From the NCBI RefSeq assembly GCF_012911925.1, contig NZ_JAAXKY010000017.1, forward strand, positions 1-64,000: 64,000 nucleotides of DNA, read 5' to 3'. Both the position numbers and the translations under genes were made by a program. The DNA is from Pseudonocardia xinjiangensis. Lineage in GTDB: Bacteria; Actinomycetota; Actinomycetes; Mycobacteriales; Pseudonocardiaceae. The notes below the pieces were generated by a model. That model saw only the letters and a list, made by a program, of their open reading frames with translations. It had not been told where the DNA came from and did no database searches. Every line of letters begins with the position of its first letter. Within the stretch, counting starts at the first letter, position 1. This document shows positions 51,598 to 60,015 of the stretch, one piece after another.

Positions 51598-52530
51598 GTG
51601 ATCGCCTTGCTCGCACCCGGTCAGGGGTCCCAGACCCCTGGCATGCTCGCTCCCTGGCTCGATGATCCGGTGGCGGAGGAGACACTCGCCAGATGGTCGG
51701 CCGCCACCGGGCTCGACCTGGTCCACCTCGGCACGGAGGCCGACGCCGAGGAGATCAAGGACACCGCCGTCACCCAGCCGCTGGTCGTCGCCGCCGCGCT
51801 GCTCGCCGCCGCGCGGTTGACCGCGCACATCGAGCTTCCCGCGGCCGCCCCCTCCGCCGGACACTCCGTCGGCGAGCTCGCCGCAGCCGCCGTCGCCGGG
51901 GTGCTCACCCCGGACGCCGCCGTCGCGCTCGCCGCCGTGCGCGGGCGGGAGATGGCCGCGGCCTGTGCGCTCGAACCCACGGGCATGAGTGCGGTGCTGG
52001 GCGGGAATCCCGACGAGGTGCTCGCCAGGCTCCACGAGCTGGGGCTCGACCCCGCCAACCGCAACGGCGCCGGACAGGTCGTCGCGGCCGGTCCCGTCGA
52101 CGCGCTTGCGGCGCTCGCGCAGGACCCGCCGGAGCGGGCCCGGGTGAAGCCGCTGCCGGTGGCCGGGGCCTTCCACACCCGGTTCATGGGTCCGGCCGAG
52201 GAGGCCATGCGCACCCACGCCGCCGGGATCTCCCCCACCGACCCCACCCGGCCGCTGCTGTCCAACGCCGACGGCGCGGTCGTCACCGACGGCACGGAGG
52301 CGTTGCGCCGCCTCGTGGCCCAAGTGACGCGGCCCGTCCGGTGGGACTCCTGCATGCTCACCCTGCGCGAGCTGGGCGTCACCGCCGTGATCGAGCTGCC
52401 GCCGGCGGGCGCGCTCGTGGGGCTGGTCAAGCGCGACCTGCGCGGCACTGCGACCGTGGCACTGAAGACACCGGACGACCTCCAGGCGGCCGTCGACCTG
52501 ATCACCGAGCATGCGGGGGCAGAAAAATGA
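51598..52530 (+). CDS. fabD: Malonyl-CoA:ACP transacylase (FabD)
   Basis: A 310-residue transacylase that moves malonyl from CoA to acyl carrier protein to feed type II fatty-acid synthesis. The nucleophile elbow is AGHSVGEL (Ser90), the catalytic His is His193 in GAFHTRFM, and LAPGQGSQTPGM is the N-terminal family signature. GTG 51598 has no strong ribosome-binding site, so the transcript may be nearly leaderless. ATGA overlap with fabH. First gene of the fab operon; a palindrome (candidate FasR site) lies upstream. Confidence 0.93.
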   Translation: MIALLAPGQGSQTPGMLAPWLDDPVAEETLARWSAATGLDLVHLGTEADAEEIKDTAVTQPLVVAAALLAAARLTAHIELPAAAPSAGHSVGELAAAAVAGVLTPDAAVALAAVRGREMAAACALEPTGMSAVLGGNPDEVLARLHELGLDPANRNGAGQVVAAGPVDALAALAQDPPERARVKPLPVAGAFHTRFMGPAEEAMRTHAAGISPTDPTRPLLSNADGAVVTDGTEALRRLVAQVTRPVRWDSCMLTLRELGVTAVIELPPAGALVGLVKRDLRGTATVALKTPDDLQAAVDLITEHAGAEK

Positions 52531-53513
52531 CACAGCTCCGACTCGCACCCACCGCCCCGGGCGCCCGGATCCTCGGACTGGGCAGCGCCCAGCCCGACAA
52601 CGTCGTCACCAACGACGACCTGGCCCAGCGGATCGACACCAACGACCAGTGGATCCGCGAGCGCGTGGGCATCGAGAGCCGCCGCATCGCGGAGGAGGGC
52701 ACGCTGCTGGTCGACATGGCCACCGAGGCCGGAGCCCTGGCCGTCAAGGATGCCGGGCTGGAGCCGAACGAGATCGACACGGTCATCGTCGCCACGTGCA
52801 CGATGCCCACCCCGATCCCGAACGCGGCCGCGCAGACCGCCGACCGCATCGGCATCCCGGCGCCGGGGGCCTTCGACCTCAACGCCGCCTGCGCCGGATT
52901 CTGTTTCGGCCTGGGTGCCGCCGCCGACCTCGTGCGGGCGGGCAGCTCGCGCAACGTGCTCGTGATCGGGGCGGAGAAGCTGTCCGACTGGCTGGACTGG
53001 ACCGACCGCTCCACTGCCATCATCTTCGCCGACGGAGCGGGCGCCGCGGTCGTCGGAGCGGCCCCCGACGAGGCCTCCGTCGGCGTCGGCCCGCTGGCCT
53101 GGGGCAGCGCGGGCGACATGTCCCAGACCATCCACATCAAGCCGGAGAACAACGCGCTCGCCCAGGAGGGCCAGGCGGTCTTCCGGTGGGCCACCACGAA
53201 GATCGCCCCCGTTGCGCTGCAGGCCATCGAGCTGGCCGGGCTCACCCCCGCCGACATCGACGTGTTCGTGCCGCACCAGGCCAACCTGCGCATCGTCGAC
53301 GCAGTGGCCAAGCGGCTGCGCGCCAAGGGCGCGCGCGACGACATGGTGGTGGCCGACGACATCCGCCACTCCGGCAACACCTCGTCCGCCTCGATCCCCC
53401 TCGCACTCGACCACATGCGCGCCGACGGACGGGTGCGCTCCGGCGACACCGTGCTCCTCGTAGGCTTCGGCGCGGGCCTGTCCTATGCCGGCCAGGTCGT
53501 CGTCTGTCCCTGA
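52527..53513 (+). CDS. fabH: Beta-ketoacyl-ACP synthase III (FabH)
   Basis: A 328-residue condensing enzyme that starts fatty-acid chains by joining an acyl-CoA primer to malonyl-ACP. The Cys-His-Asn triad is complete: Cys122 in NAACAGFC, His in VPHQANLR and Asn in SGNTSSAS. ATG 52527 overlaps the fabD stop (ATGA). Primer preference (acetyl or branched) cannot be read directly. The acyl carrier protein gene follows after 44 bases. Cytoplasmic. Confidence 0.94.
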   Translation: MTQLRLAPTAPGARILGLGSAQPDNVVTNDDLAQRIDTNDQWIRERVGIESRRIAEEGTLLVDMATEAGALAVKDAGLEPNEIDTVIVATCTMPTPIPNAAAQTADRIGIPAPGAFDLNAACAGFCFGLGAAADLVRAGSSRNVLVIGAEKLSDWLDWTDRSTAIIFADGAGAAVVGAAPDEASVGVGPLAWGSAGDMSQTIHIKPENNALAQEGQAVFRWATTKIAPVALQAIELAGLTPADIDVFVPHQANLRIVDAVAKRLRAKGARDDMVVADDIRHSGNTSSASIPLALDHMRADGRVRSGDTVLLVGFGAGLSYAGQVVVCP

Positions 53514-53557
53514 CCGTCCGATCCGACGACTCCCGTCCCACCAGAAGGAGAACCACC

Positions 53558-53800
53558 GTGGCTGACAACACCGAGATCCTCAGCGGCTTCGCCGAGATCG
53601 TCGAGGAGGTCGCCGGCATCGACCCCGCCGAGGTCACCGTCGACAAGTCCTTCGTCGACGACCTCGACATCGACTCCCTGTCGATGGTCGAGATCGCGGT
53701 CCAGGCAGAGGACAAGTTCGGCGTCAAGATCCCGGACGACCAGCTCGCCGAGCTGAAGACGGTCGGTGACGCGGTGGACTACATCGCGAAGAACCAGTGA
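53558..53800 (+). CDS. acpP: Acyl carrier protein
   Basis: An 80-residue acyl carrier protein with the phosphopantetheine attachment site DIDSLSMVE (Ser40). Acidic helices II and III (VDKSFVDDL, AEDKFGVKIPDDQLAEL) match the type II ACPs. GTG 53558 follows an AGAAGGAGA site by seven bases. It carries the growing acyl chain between FabD, FabH and FabF, all encoded here, and sits 34 bases before fabF. Confidence 0.95.
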   Translation: MADNTEILSGFAEIVEEVAGIDPAEVTVDKSFVDDLDIDSLSMVEIAVQAEDKFGVKIPDDQLAELKTVGDAVDYIAKNQ

Positions 53801-53834
53801 CGGGCCCCATCACGATCGTTCCTCCGGAGGACCT

Positions 53835-55088
53835 ATGAGCACCGCTCACGACGTCGTCGTCACCGGGCTCGGCGCGACCACGCCGCTGGGCGGGGACGTC
53901 GCCTCGACCTGGGAGGCGCTGCTCGCCGGCAGGTCCGGCGTGCGGCGCATCGACGACGCCGAGCACGAGTGGGTGGAGCGCCACCAGCTGCCCGTGAAGA
54001 TCGCTGCGCCGCTGGCCGTTGCACCCACCGAGGTGCTCCCCCGCGTCCAGGCGCGCAGGCTCGACCGGTGCGAGCAGGTGGCGCTGGTGGCGGCCAAGGA
54101 GGCCTGGGCCCAGGCGGGCCTGGGCCCCCGGGACGACATGCAGGTGGAGCCCGAACGGCTCGCCGTGGTGGTGGCCACCGGCATCGGCGGCGCCGTCACC
54201 CTGCTCGACCAGGACGACCTGCTCGAGACCGGCGGCCTGCGCAAGGTCTCGCCGCTCACCGTGCCGATGCTCATGCCCAACGGCCCCGCCGCCTGGGTCG
54301 GCATCGAGTACGGCGCGCAGGGCGGCGTGCACGCGCCGGTGTCGGCGTGCGCCTCGGGTGCGGAGGCCCTCGCGTGGGCGCTGCGCCTGCTGCGCGGAGG
54401 CGAGGTCGACGTCGTCATCGCCGGTGGCGCGGAGGCCTGCATCACCGGCATCACGGTGGCCGGCTTCGTGCAGGCACGCACGCTGTCGCAGCGCAACGAC
54501 GAGCCCGAGCGGGCCTCCCGCCCGTTCGACGTCGACCGCGACGGGTTCGTGCTCGGTGAGGGTGCCGGGATCATGGTGCTGGAGCGGGCCGAGTTCGCGG
54601 CGGCCCGCGGGGCCACGGTGCTCGGCAGGCTCGCCGGTGCCGGCCTCACCTCGGACGCCTACCACATCACGGGCCCCGAGCCGGAGGGCATCGGGCAGTC
54701 CCGGGCCATCGCGAAGGCGGTCCGCGACGCCGGCCTGGAGCCGTCCGACATCGGGCACGTCAACTGCCACGCCACCTCCACGGTGGCGGGCGACGTGGGC
54801 GAGACGCGGGCGGTGCGCAAGGCACTGGGCGACCACCCGGTGCTCACCGCGCCGAAGTCCGCGCTGGGTCACATGGTCGGCGCCGCAGGTGCGGTCGAGA
54901 GCATCATCACGCTGCTCTCGATCAAGGAGGGCGTCATCCCGGCGACGCTGAACCTCGAGAACCTCGACCCGGGTGTCGAGCTCGACGTGGTCGCGGGCGA
55001 GCCGCGCAAGGTCGACCTCGACGCCGCGGTCTGCGACTCGTTCGGGTTCGGCGGCCACAACGCCGCCGTCGTCATCACCGGCGCCTGA
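53835..55088 (+). CDS. fabF: Beta-ketoacyl-ACP synthase II (FabF)
   Basis: A 417-residue elongating condensing enzyme. The Cys-His-His triad is intact: Cys172 in VSACASGAEAL, His in NCHATSTVAGD and His in SALGHMVGAAG. GGAGG (53826-53830) precedes ATG 53835 by four bases. Last gene of the fasR-fabD-fabH-acpP-fabF cluster; a 15-bp hairpin follows the stop. Elongates acyl-ACP by two carbons per cycle in the cytosol. The single FabF suggests it does all later condensations unless FabB lies elsewhere. Confidence 0.95.
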   Translation: MSTAHDVVVTGLGATTPLGGDVASTWEALLAGRSGVRRIDDAEHEWVERHQLPVKIAAPLAVAPTEVLPRVQARRLDRCEQVALVAAKEAWAQAGLGPRDDMQVEPERLAVVVATGIGGAVTLLDQDDLLETGGLRKVSPLTVPMLMPNGPAAWVGIEYGAQGGVHAPVSACASGAEALAWALRLLRGGEVDVVIAGGAEACITGITVAGFVQARTLSQRNDEPERASRPFDVDRDGFVLGEGAGIMVLERAEFAAARGATVLGRLAGAGLTSDAYHITGPEPEGIGQSRAIAKAVRDAGLEPSDIGHVNCHATSTVAGDVGETRAVRKALGDHPVLTAPKSALGHMVGAAGAVESIITLLSIKEGVIPATLNLENLDPGVELDVVAGEPRKVDLDAAVCDSFGFGGHNAAVVITGA

Positions 55089-55093
55089 GCGGA

Positions 55094-55127
55094 AGCGTTG
55101 CCGCGGCCCGGCGGCCGCGGCAACGCT
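55094..55127. terminator. Hairpin terminator of the fab operon
   Basis: Fifteen-base perfect arms AGCGTTGCCGCGGCC / GGCCGCGGCAACGCT with a four-base loop, six bases after the fabF stop and twelve before the convergent DUF3145 stop. It probably serves both directions. Confidence 0.85.
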
Positions 55128-55139
55128 CTCCCTCGCCGG

Positions 55140-55628
55140 CTACCCCACCTGGTGCAGCCACGTGGCGGGGGCACCGTCCCCGGCCCATCGGAACGGCTCC
55201 AGGGCGTCGTCCCACGCCGAACCGAGCAGATCGTGCATCCGGCCGGGCAGCTGGCTGGCCGGCACCTCGGCGAGAAGGGCCCGCAGGCGGTCCTCCGCCA
55301 CCACGATGTCGCCGTTGGCACTGGTGCGTCCGGACCACAGGCCCAGAGTGGGGACATGGCAGAACCGCTCGCCGTCCACCCCCGGGCTCGGTTCCTCCGT
55401 CACCTCGAACCGGAGCATCGGCCAGGCCCGGAGGGCGCCCGCGATGGCGCCCCCGCAGCCGGCCGGACCGGACCAGCTGCACTCGGCCCGCATCTGCCCG
55501 TGCACTGCCGGTTGGGGAGTCCACTGCAGAGACACTTTGGTCCCGAGCACGCCTGAGATCGCCCACTCGACGTGCGGACACACCGCAGTCGGCGACGAGT
55601 GGACGAAGACCACGCCGCGTGCGTTCAC
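55140..55628 (-). CDS. DUF3145 family protein
   Basis: A 162-residue protein of the actinobacterial DUF3145 family, recognised from MNARGVVFVHSSPTAVCPHV, the QMRAECSWSGPAG block and LGSAWDDALEPFRWAG. It is well conserved and regularly encoded next to the fab operon, so a role in or beside fatty-acid or mycolate-like synthesis is suspected but untested. No catalytic site is evident. It converges on fabF with a shared terminator. Confidence 0.88.
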   Translation of the reverse strand: MNARGVVFVHSSPTAVCPHVEWAISGVLGTKVSLQWTPQPAVHGQMRAECSWSGPAGCGGAIAGALRAWPMLRFEVTEEPSPGVDGERFCHVPTLGLWSGRTSANGDIVVAEDRLRALLAEVPASQLPGRMHDLLGSAWDDALEPFRWAGDGAPATWLHQVG

Positions 55629-55817
55629 TGCAGACCTCCAACGTCGACGAGGATCGTCTTCCCCTACGTCCTCGCGCCGTGGCGACCTGCTCCGTGCAAC
55701 CGGGTCAGCACCCGGCTCCGTTTACCGTGATCAGTCTGCACGGTCTGTCGCGACACGGCCAACAAGACACGTCGATCGGGCGTGTTGCCGCGCCGAACGG
55801 CTCGGGATCGGCGCACG

Positions 55818-56735
55818 TCACCGTGGCGGGAGTGGACCGCCGTCGAGATAGGTGTTGTCGTCGAGCACGGCCCGGCGGGAAACCCGTAACGGAATGTCAC
55901 CGGCGCCGCGACGGAAGCGGTTGCCCGTGATCGCCACGTCGGTCATCATCGCGGCCGGCGAGTCCTGCCGGACGGTGTAGCGGCCGCCGCCGAGGACGTT
56001 GCCCCGGATCACCATCGCACCGTCGGCGCGCTGTCCTGCCTTCTCCGGAGCCAGCAACAGGGCGCTGCCCCGCCCCGGCCCGTCACCGAGCTCGATCCGG
56101 TTGTCCTCCACGAGGACGTCGCTCCCGGTTCCGCGCAGCACCAGTCCGTGGACATCGCCGCCGCGCACCGGCGCGAAGTCGTGCACGCTGCTGTTGCGCA
56201 GCCGCGCGCCGTCCCCCAGTTGGGCGCCGTCGTGCGTCACCCCGACGATCTCGATCCGCTCGCCGCTCCAGCGGTCGCCCCCGATCGCCGCCTCCGGGAA
56301 GTCGCCGGTGAGCGTGACGTCCTCGATGCGTACCGACCCGGCGGCCGTGGTGACGATCCCGTAGGGGGTGGCGCTGTCGCCGGTGACGCGGCTGCGCCGC
56401 ACCACCACGTCCGGAGCGTCGATGACGATCCCGCCGCTCACGTCCCAGCCGTCGAACACCGCACCGGCCACCGACACCGTCAGCGGCCCGGAGCGGCACA
56501 GCCGGCTGACACCGGTCGGGAGACCCACGCTGCCCCGCTCGGGCGCGGTGTAGGGGCCCGCCGCGTCACAGCCGACGGCTGCCGTCGGAGCGAGCGTCAC
56601 GGTGGGAGCCGGACCACCGGGGAAGGTGCCGCCCTCGGTGGCGACGACGACGGCGACCACGGCCAGCACGCACGTCGCCAGGGCGAGCCCAGCACGCACG
56701 AGGACCCTGCTCGGTCCGGCACCCAACCCTTGCAC
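55818..56735 (-). CDS. Secreted right-handed beta-helix protein
   Basis: A 305-residue exported protein. Residues about 12-34 form an N-terminal hydrophobic anchor or signal (VLVRAGLALATCVLAVVAVV), followed by a Thr/Pro-rich linker and then repeated short strands (VVVRRSRVTGDS, VRIEDVTLTGDF, DVLVEDNRIEL, MVIRGNVLGGG, VAITGNRFRRG) spaced about 22-26 residues apart, the pattern of a parallel beta-helix such as pectate lyase or surface adhesins. No catalytic residues stand out. A surface-bound carbohydrate-active or structural role is likely. Confidence 0.72.
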   Translation of the reverse strand: MQGLGAGPSRVLVRAGLALATCVLAVVAVVVATEGGTFPGGPAPTVTLAPTAAVGCDAAGPYTAPERGSVGLPTGVSRLCRSGPLTVSVAGAVFDGWDVSGGIVIDAPDVVVRRSRVTGDSATPYGIVTTAAGSVRIEDVTLTGDFPEAAIGGDRWSGERIEIVGVTHDGAQLGDGARLRNSSVHDFAPVRGGDVHGLVLRGTGSDVLVEDNRIELGDGPGRGSALLLAPEKAGQRADGAMVIRGNVLGGGRYTVRQDSPAAMMTDVAITGNRFRRGAGDIPLRVSRRAVLDDNTYLDGGPLPPR

Positions 56736-56800
56736 GGCGCAGAGCGTACGGGCGCCGACGCCCTGTGTCGCCGCTGGGATCTACGAAGAGTGAATTGTTA

Positions 56801-57838
56801 TCACGTTGTGTAGTGATTGACGCCGTCCGTCTCGACGCTCCGCACCACACCCCGTTCCACCAGGACGTCGAGATGGGCTGCGGTCTCCAGGGTGGCGAGC
56901 ATCGCGTTGAACGGGTCGAGCTCCTCGAGGCGCCGGTCACGGCGGGTCCACGGCAGCGCCGCGGCCACCTCGTACGCCGTGGAGCGGCCGTCCTGGAGGG
57001 CACCGAGCGTGGCGTCGAGGCGCTTGGCGTGGTGGGCGATCAGCTTGTCCACACGTTCGTGCACGCGCCGCCCCACCGGACCGTGGGCCGGGAGCAGTGC
57101 CGCATCCGGCCTGGCCCGGACGAGCTCGAGCGAGGTGAGGAAGTCGGCGAGCGGGCGGCGGGCAGGCGCCGCCTCGAACCCGATCGAGGGAGTGATCCGC
57201 GGCAGCACGTGATCACCGGAGAACAGCAGCTCCCCTGCTTGGTCGGCGAAGACCAGGTGCCCCTGGGTGTGCCCGGGGGTGGCCACCGCCTGCAGCACCC
57301 GCTTCCCGTCCGGGGCCGGGTCCAGGACGATCTCCGCGCCGTCGTCGATCCAGTCGTCGGGGTACTCCCACACCGTCGGGTCGTGGGGTTCGGATGGCAG
57401 CTTCGCGAGGCGCGCGAGCAGCTCGTGACCACCGGCATGGCGCAGCCGCGTGAGATGCGCGGGCTCCGTCCGCGGCCCGTTGATCACCTCGAGCGCGGGC
57501 TGCTCCCCCCGCCCGAGCGCGACCCGGATGCCGAACTGCCTGCGCAGCACCACGGCCTGCGTGTAGTGGTCCCGGTGGACGTGGGTGACGAGGAACCTGC
57601 GCACGTCACCCAGGCCGGCGCCGAGCTGCGCCAGCGCCTCCTGCAGCAGGTCGCCCGCCTGTGCCAGCGCCCATCCCGAGTCGATCAGCGTCCACCCGTC
57701 GCCGTCCGCCACCGCATACACGTTGACCGCGCGCAGCCCGTCGTTCGGGAGCGGCAACGGGATGCGATGGACCCCAGGGGCACAGCGGAACACTCCCGGT
57801 GCGGTCCAGTCGGCGTCCGGGTCGTCATCGCAGATCAC
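56801..57838 (-). CDS. MBL-fold metallo-hydrolase with C-terminal winged helix
   Basis: A 345-residue metallo-beta-lactamase-fold hydrolase. The dizinc signature THVHRDHYTQ (His86, His88, Asp90, His91), TPGHTQGHLVF and LFSGDHVLPR are present, and the last 60 residues form the winged-helix tail (AYEVAAALPWTRRDRR) of the LACTB2-like group. GTG 57838 was chosen because the conserved part begins directly after it; ATG 57895 adds 19 poorly coding residues. Substrate could be an acyl-glutathione, a lactone or a thioester. It is the upstream neighbour of a divergent small HTH gene. Confidence 0.78.
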   Translation of the reverse strand: MICDDDPDADWTAPGVFRCAPGVHRIPLPLPNDGLRAVNVYAVADGDGWTLIDSGWALAQAGDLLQEALAQLGAGLGDVRRFLVTHVHRDHYTQAVVLRRQFGIRVALGRGEQPALEVINGPRTEPAHLTRLRHAGGHELLARLAKLPSEPHDPTVWEYPDDWIDDGAEIVLDPAPDGKRVLQAVATPGHTQGHLVFADQAGELLFSGDHVLPRITPSIGFEAAPARRPLADFLTSLELVRARPDAALLPAHGPVGRRVHERVDKLIAHHAKRLDATLGALQDGRSTAYEVAAALPWTRRDRRLEELDPFNAMLATLETAAHLDVLVERGVVRSVETDGVNHYTT

Positions 57839-57999
57839 TCCGAGACGATAGGCGCCCCGGCGACCCGCTGTCCGGGCGGCGGGGAGGCCACGCATACGCA
57901 GAGCGCACACGATCGACGCAACACCACTCTTCAGTGATCGTCGACGCACCCGAAAGTGGCGCTCCTGTCCGTTACTGTCCAACGCACTGCGATCAACAA

Positions 58000-58015
58000 G
58001 CCCCCGAACGGGGGC
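58000..58015. promoter_or_regulatory. Small leader hairpin before the HTH gene
   Basis: GCCCCC-GAAC-GGGGGC, a six-base GC stem with a tetraloop ending two bases before the GAGGAGG ribosome-binding site (58018-58024) of the next gene. It may tune translation of that gene, or simply mark a transcription stop. Confidence 0.4.
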
Positions 58016-58033
58016 ACGAGGAGGATGTGCACG

Positions 58034-58288
58034 ATGGCTGCTGAGGGAACCCGACACCCGGACGTGATCGGGGCGCCGTTCCTCACCGTGGCCGAGGTCG
58101 CCCAGCGAATGCGGGTCTCGAAGATGACCGTCTACCGGCTCGTCCACAGCGGAGAACTGCCGGCAGTGCGCTTCGGCCGCTCGTTCCGGGTGCAGCGCGC
58201 GGCGGTGGAGGAACACATCCGCGCGGCCCGCTACGAAGCCGGACGAGCGGCCATCGAGGCCCACACGGCCGCGGCCCGGGCCCGCTGA
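58034..58288 (+). CDS. Excisionase-like helix-turn-helix protein (Rv0500A type)
   Basis: An 84-residue DNA-binding protein with one MerR/excisionase-type HTH: FLTVAEVAQRMRVSKMTVYR, then LVHSGELPAVRFGRSFRVQR. It closely resembles the small mycobacterial protein Rv0500A. ATG 58034 is nine bases after a GAGGAGG site; the earlier ATG at 58025 abuts it and would be less favourable. The arginine/alanine-rich tail is helical. Such small proteins regulate development or stress genes in actinomycetes; the target here is unknown. A GC hairpin precedes the ribosome-binding site. Confidence 0.8.
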   Translation: MAAEGTRHPDVIGAPFLTVAEVAQRMRVSKMTVYRLVHSGELPAVRFGRSFRVQRAAVEEHIRAARYEAGRAAIEAHTAAARAR

Positions 58289-58504
58289 ACCAGGGGGTGC
58301 CACGGCAGGGCCGTGGGCCGACCACGGCGGCCGGATGCACGTCCTCGACGCGCCCGTCGGCCGGCTGGTGACCGACTGCTCGGGCCCGTTCCCCCGGGCA
58401 CCGAGCACGACCACATCGCCTGTCCGCGGCCGAGTCGCCACCGCCCGTCCGAAACACTGCGGTAACCGGACTGCCACCACACCCGACCTACCCTCGGTGT
58501 GGCC

Positions 58505-59494
58505 ATGTCCACGCGCACCAGCCAGCACACCGGCCGGCTCGTCCCGGTCGGTGACACCGTGCTGCGGTTCCGCGTGGTCCACGGCTACCGGAGGGCCTTC
58601 CGGCTGGCCGGAAAGGGCCCACCGGTGGTGCTGGTCCACGGGATCGGCGACAGCTCCGCCACCTGGGAGCCCGTCATCCCGGCGCTGGCCCGCCGGCACC
58701 TCGTGATCGCTCCCGACCTGCTCGGGCACGGCAGCTCCGACAAGCCACGGGCCGACTACTCCGTGGCCGCCTACGCCAACGGCCTGCGCGACCTGCTGGG
58801 GGTGCTCGGCGTGGAGCGGGCGACGCTCGTCGGGCACTCGCTCGGTGGCGGGGTGGCGATGCAGTTCGCCTACCAGTTCCCGGAGCGGACGGAACGCCTC
58901 GTGCTGGTGGGCAGCGGCGGCGCCGGCCTGGACGTCACACCGGTACTGCGGGCGATGACACTGCCCGGCGCCACCGGGCTCCTGCACCTGCTGCGCATCC
59001 CGACCGCCCGGCTGCAGGTCGGGATCGCCGTGCAGCTGCTGCGGCTGATGGGTTCCGGCCTCGGCCAGGACGCCCCGGACCTCCTCCGCATGGTCGACGC
59101 GCTCCCGGACGCCACCGCACGTGCCGCCTTCATCCGCACGCTGCGGGCCGTGGTCGACTGGCGCGGCCAGGTGGTGACGATGCTCGACCGCTGCTATCTC
59201 ACGCGCGGCATGCCCACGCTCCTCGTGTGGGGATCGCGCGACGCCGTGGTGCCCGTGGCCCACGCCCGCCGTGCCCACGAGGCGATGCCCGGCAGCAGGC
59301 TCGAGGTGTTCGAGGGGGCCGGGCACTTCCCGTTCCACAGCGACCCGGCTCGCTTCGTGGCGCTCCTGGAGGGCTTCTTCGCCACCACCGAACCGGCGCC
59401 CTGGAGCGCGGAGCAGTGGCGTGAGCTCCTGCGCGCCCCCGATTCCGTGGACAACAGCCCACGGCACGCCACCGGCGAACGCAACGCGACCTGA
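58505..59494 (+). CDS. Alpha/beta hydrolase
   Basis: A 329-residue alpha/beta hydrolase. The oxyanion region VLVHGIGDSS, the nucleophile motif GHSLGGGV (Ser112), an Asp in SRDAVVPV and the catalytic His in GAGHFPFHSDP make a complete triad. The cap domain (LLRIPTARLQVGIAVQLL) is helical. ATG 58505 was chosen over GTG 58499 just before it. Its 3' end is 62 bases before the VOC gene on the same strand, so the two may be cotranscribed. The substrate is unknown. Confidence 0.82.
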   Translation: MSTRTSQHTGRLVPVGDTVLRFRVVHGYRRAFRLAGKGPPVVLVHGIGDSSATWEPVIPALARRHLVIAPDLLGHGSSDKPRADYSVAAYANGLRDLLGVLGVERATLVGHSLGGGVAMQFAYQFPERTERLVLVGSGGAGLDVTPVLRAMTLPGATGLLHLLRIPTARLQVGIAVQLLRLMGSGLGQDAPDLLRMVDALPDATARAAFIRTLRAVVDWRGQVVTMLDRCYLTRGMPTLLVWGSRDAVVPVAHARRAHEAMPGSRLEVFEGAGHFPFHSDPARFVALLEGFFATTEPAPWSAEQWRELLRAPDSVDNSPRHATGERNAT

Positions 59495-59556
59495 CGAGAC
59501 GGCCGGGGTCGTCGGTGGCTCCGGCTACCGTGGGCCACCAACGCCCGGAGGCCCCG

Positions 59557-59952
59557 TTGCTCGACCATCTCTCGATCCAGACGACCGACGTCGACGCCGC
59601 CGCCGCGTTCTATCTGCGGGTGTTCGCCCCGCTGGGCATCCGCGAGGCGATGCGCATGGGTCTCGACGGCGACACGGCGGTGGGCCTCTCCGGCCCCGAC
59701 GGGTTCCCGCACTTCTGGCTCGGGCCCACCACGGCCCCGTCCGGCCGGGAGGTGCACATCGCGTTCACCGCACCCGGGCGCACCGCGGTCGACGAGGTCC
59801 ACGTCGCGGCGCTGGAGACCGGAGCGGAGATCCTGCACGCTCCGCGGGTGTGGCCCGAGTACCACCCCGGCTACTACGCGGTGTTCCTGCGGGATCTCGA
59901 CGGCAACAACGTGGAGGCCGTGCACCACACCTTCCCGGGCGCAGCTACCTGA
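59557..59952 (+). CDS. VOC superfamily protein (glyoxalase-like)
   Basis: A 131-residue single-domain VOC protein starting LLDHLSIQTTDVDAAAAFYL (first residue from TTG 59557, five bases after GGAGG). The metal-site strands show HLSIQ, then PHFWLG, VHIAFT and DLDGNNVEAVHH with a Glu/His pair at the end. It resembles the bleomycin-resistance/dioxygenase group; activity unknown. The longer frame to 59515 is less likely. It ends at a strong hairpin before nrdJ on the other strand. Confidence 0.8.
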   Translation: MLDHLSIQTTDVDAAAAFYLRVFAPLGIREAMRMGLDGDTAVGLSGPDGFPHFWLGPTTAPSGREVHIAFTAPGRTAVDEVHVAALETGAEILHAPRVWPEYHPGYYAVFLRDLDGNNVEAVHHTFPGAAT

Positions 59953-59975
59953 CCGGACAGCCTGACCGAACGCGC

Positions 59976-60001
59976 CCCGGAGCCGTGTGCACGGCTCCGG
60001 G
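59976..60001. terminator. Bidirectional hairpin between VOC and nrdJ genes
   Basis: Twelve-base perfect arms CCCGGAGCCGTG / CACGGCTCCGGG with a two-base loop, between the convergent stop codons at 59952 and 60016. No T-run. Confidence 0.75.
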
Positions 60002-60015
60002 ACGCGCGAGGAGTC

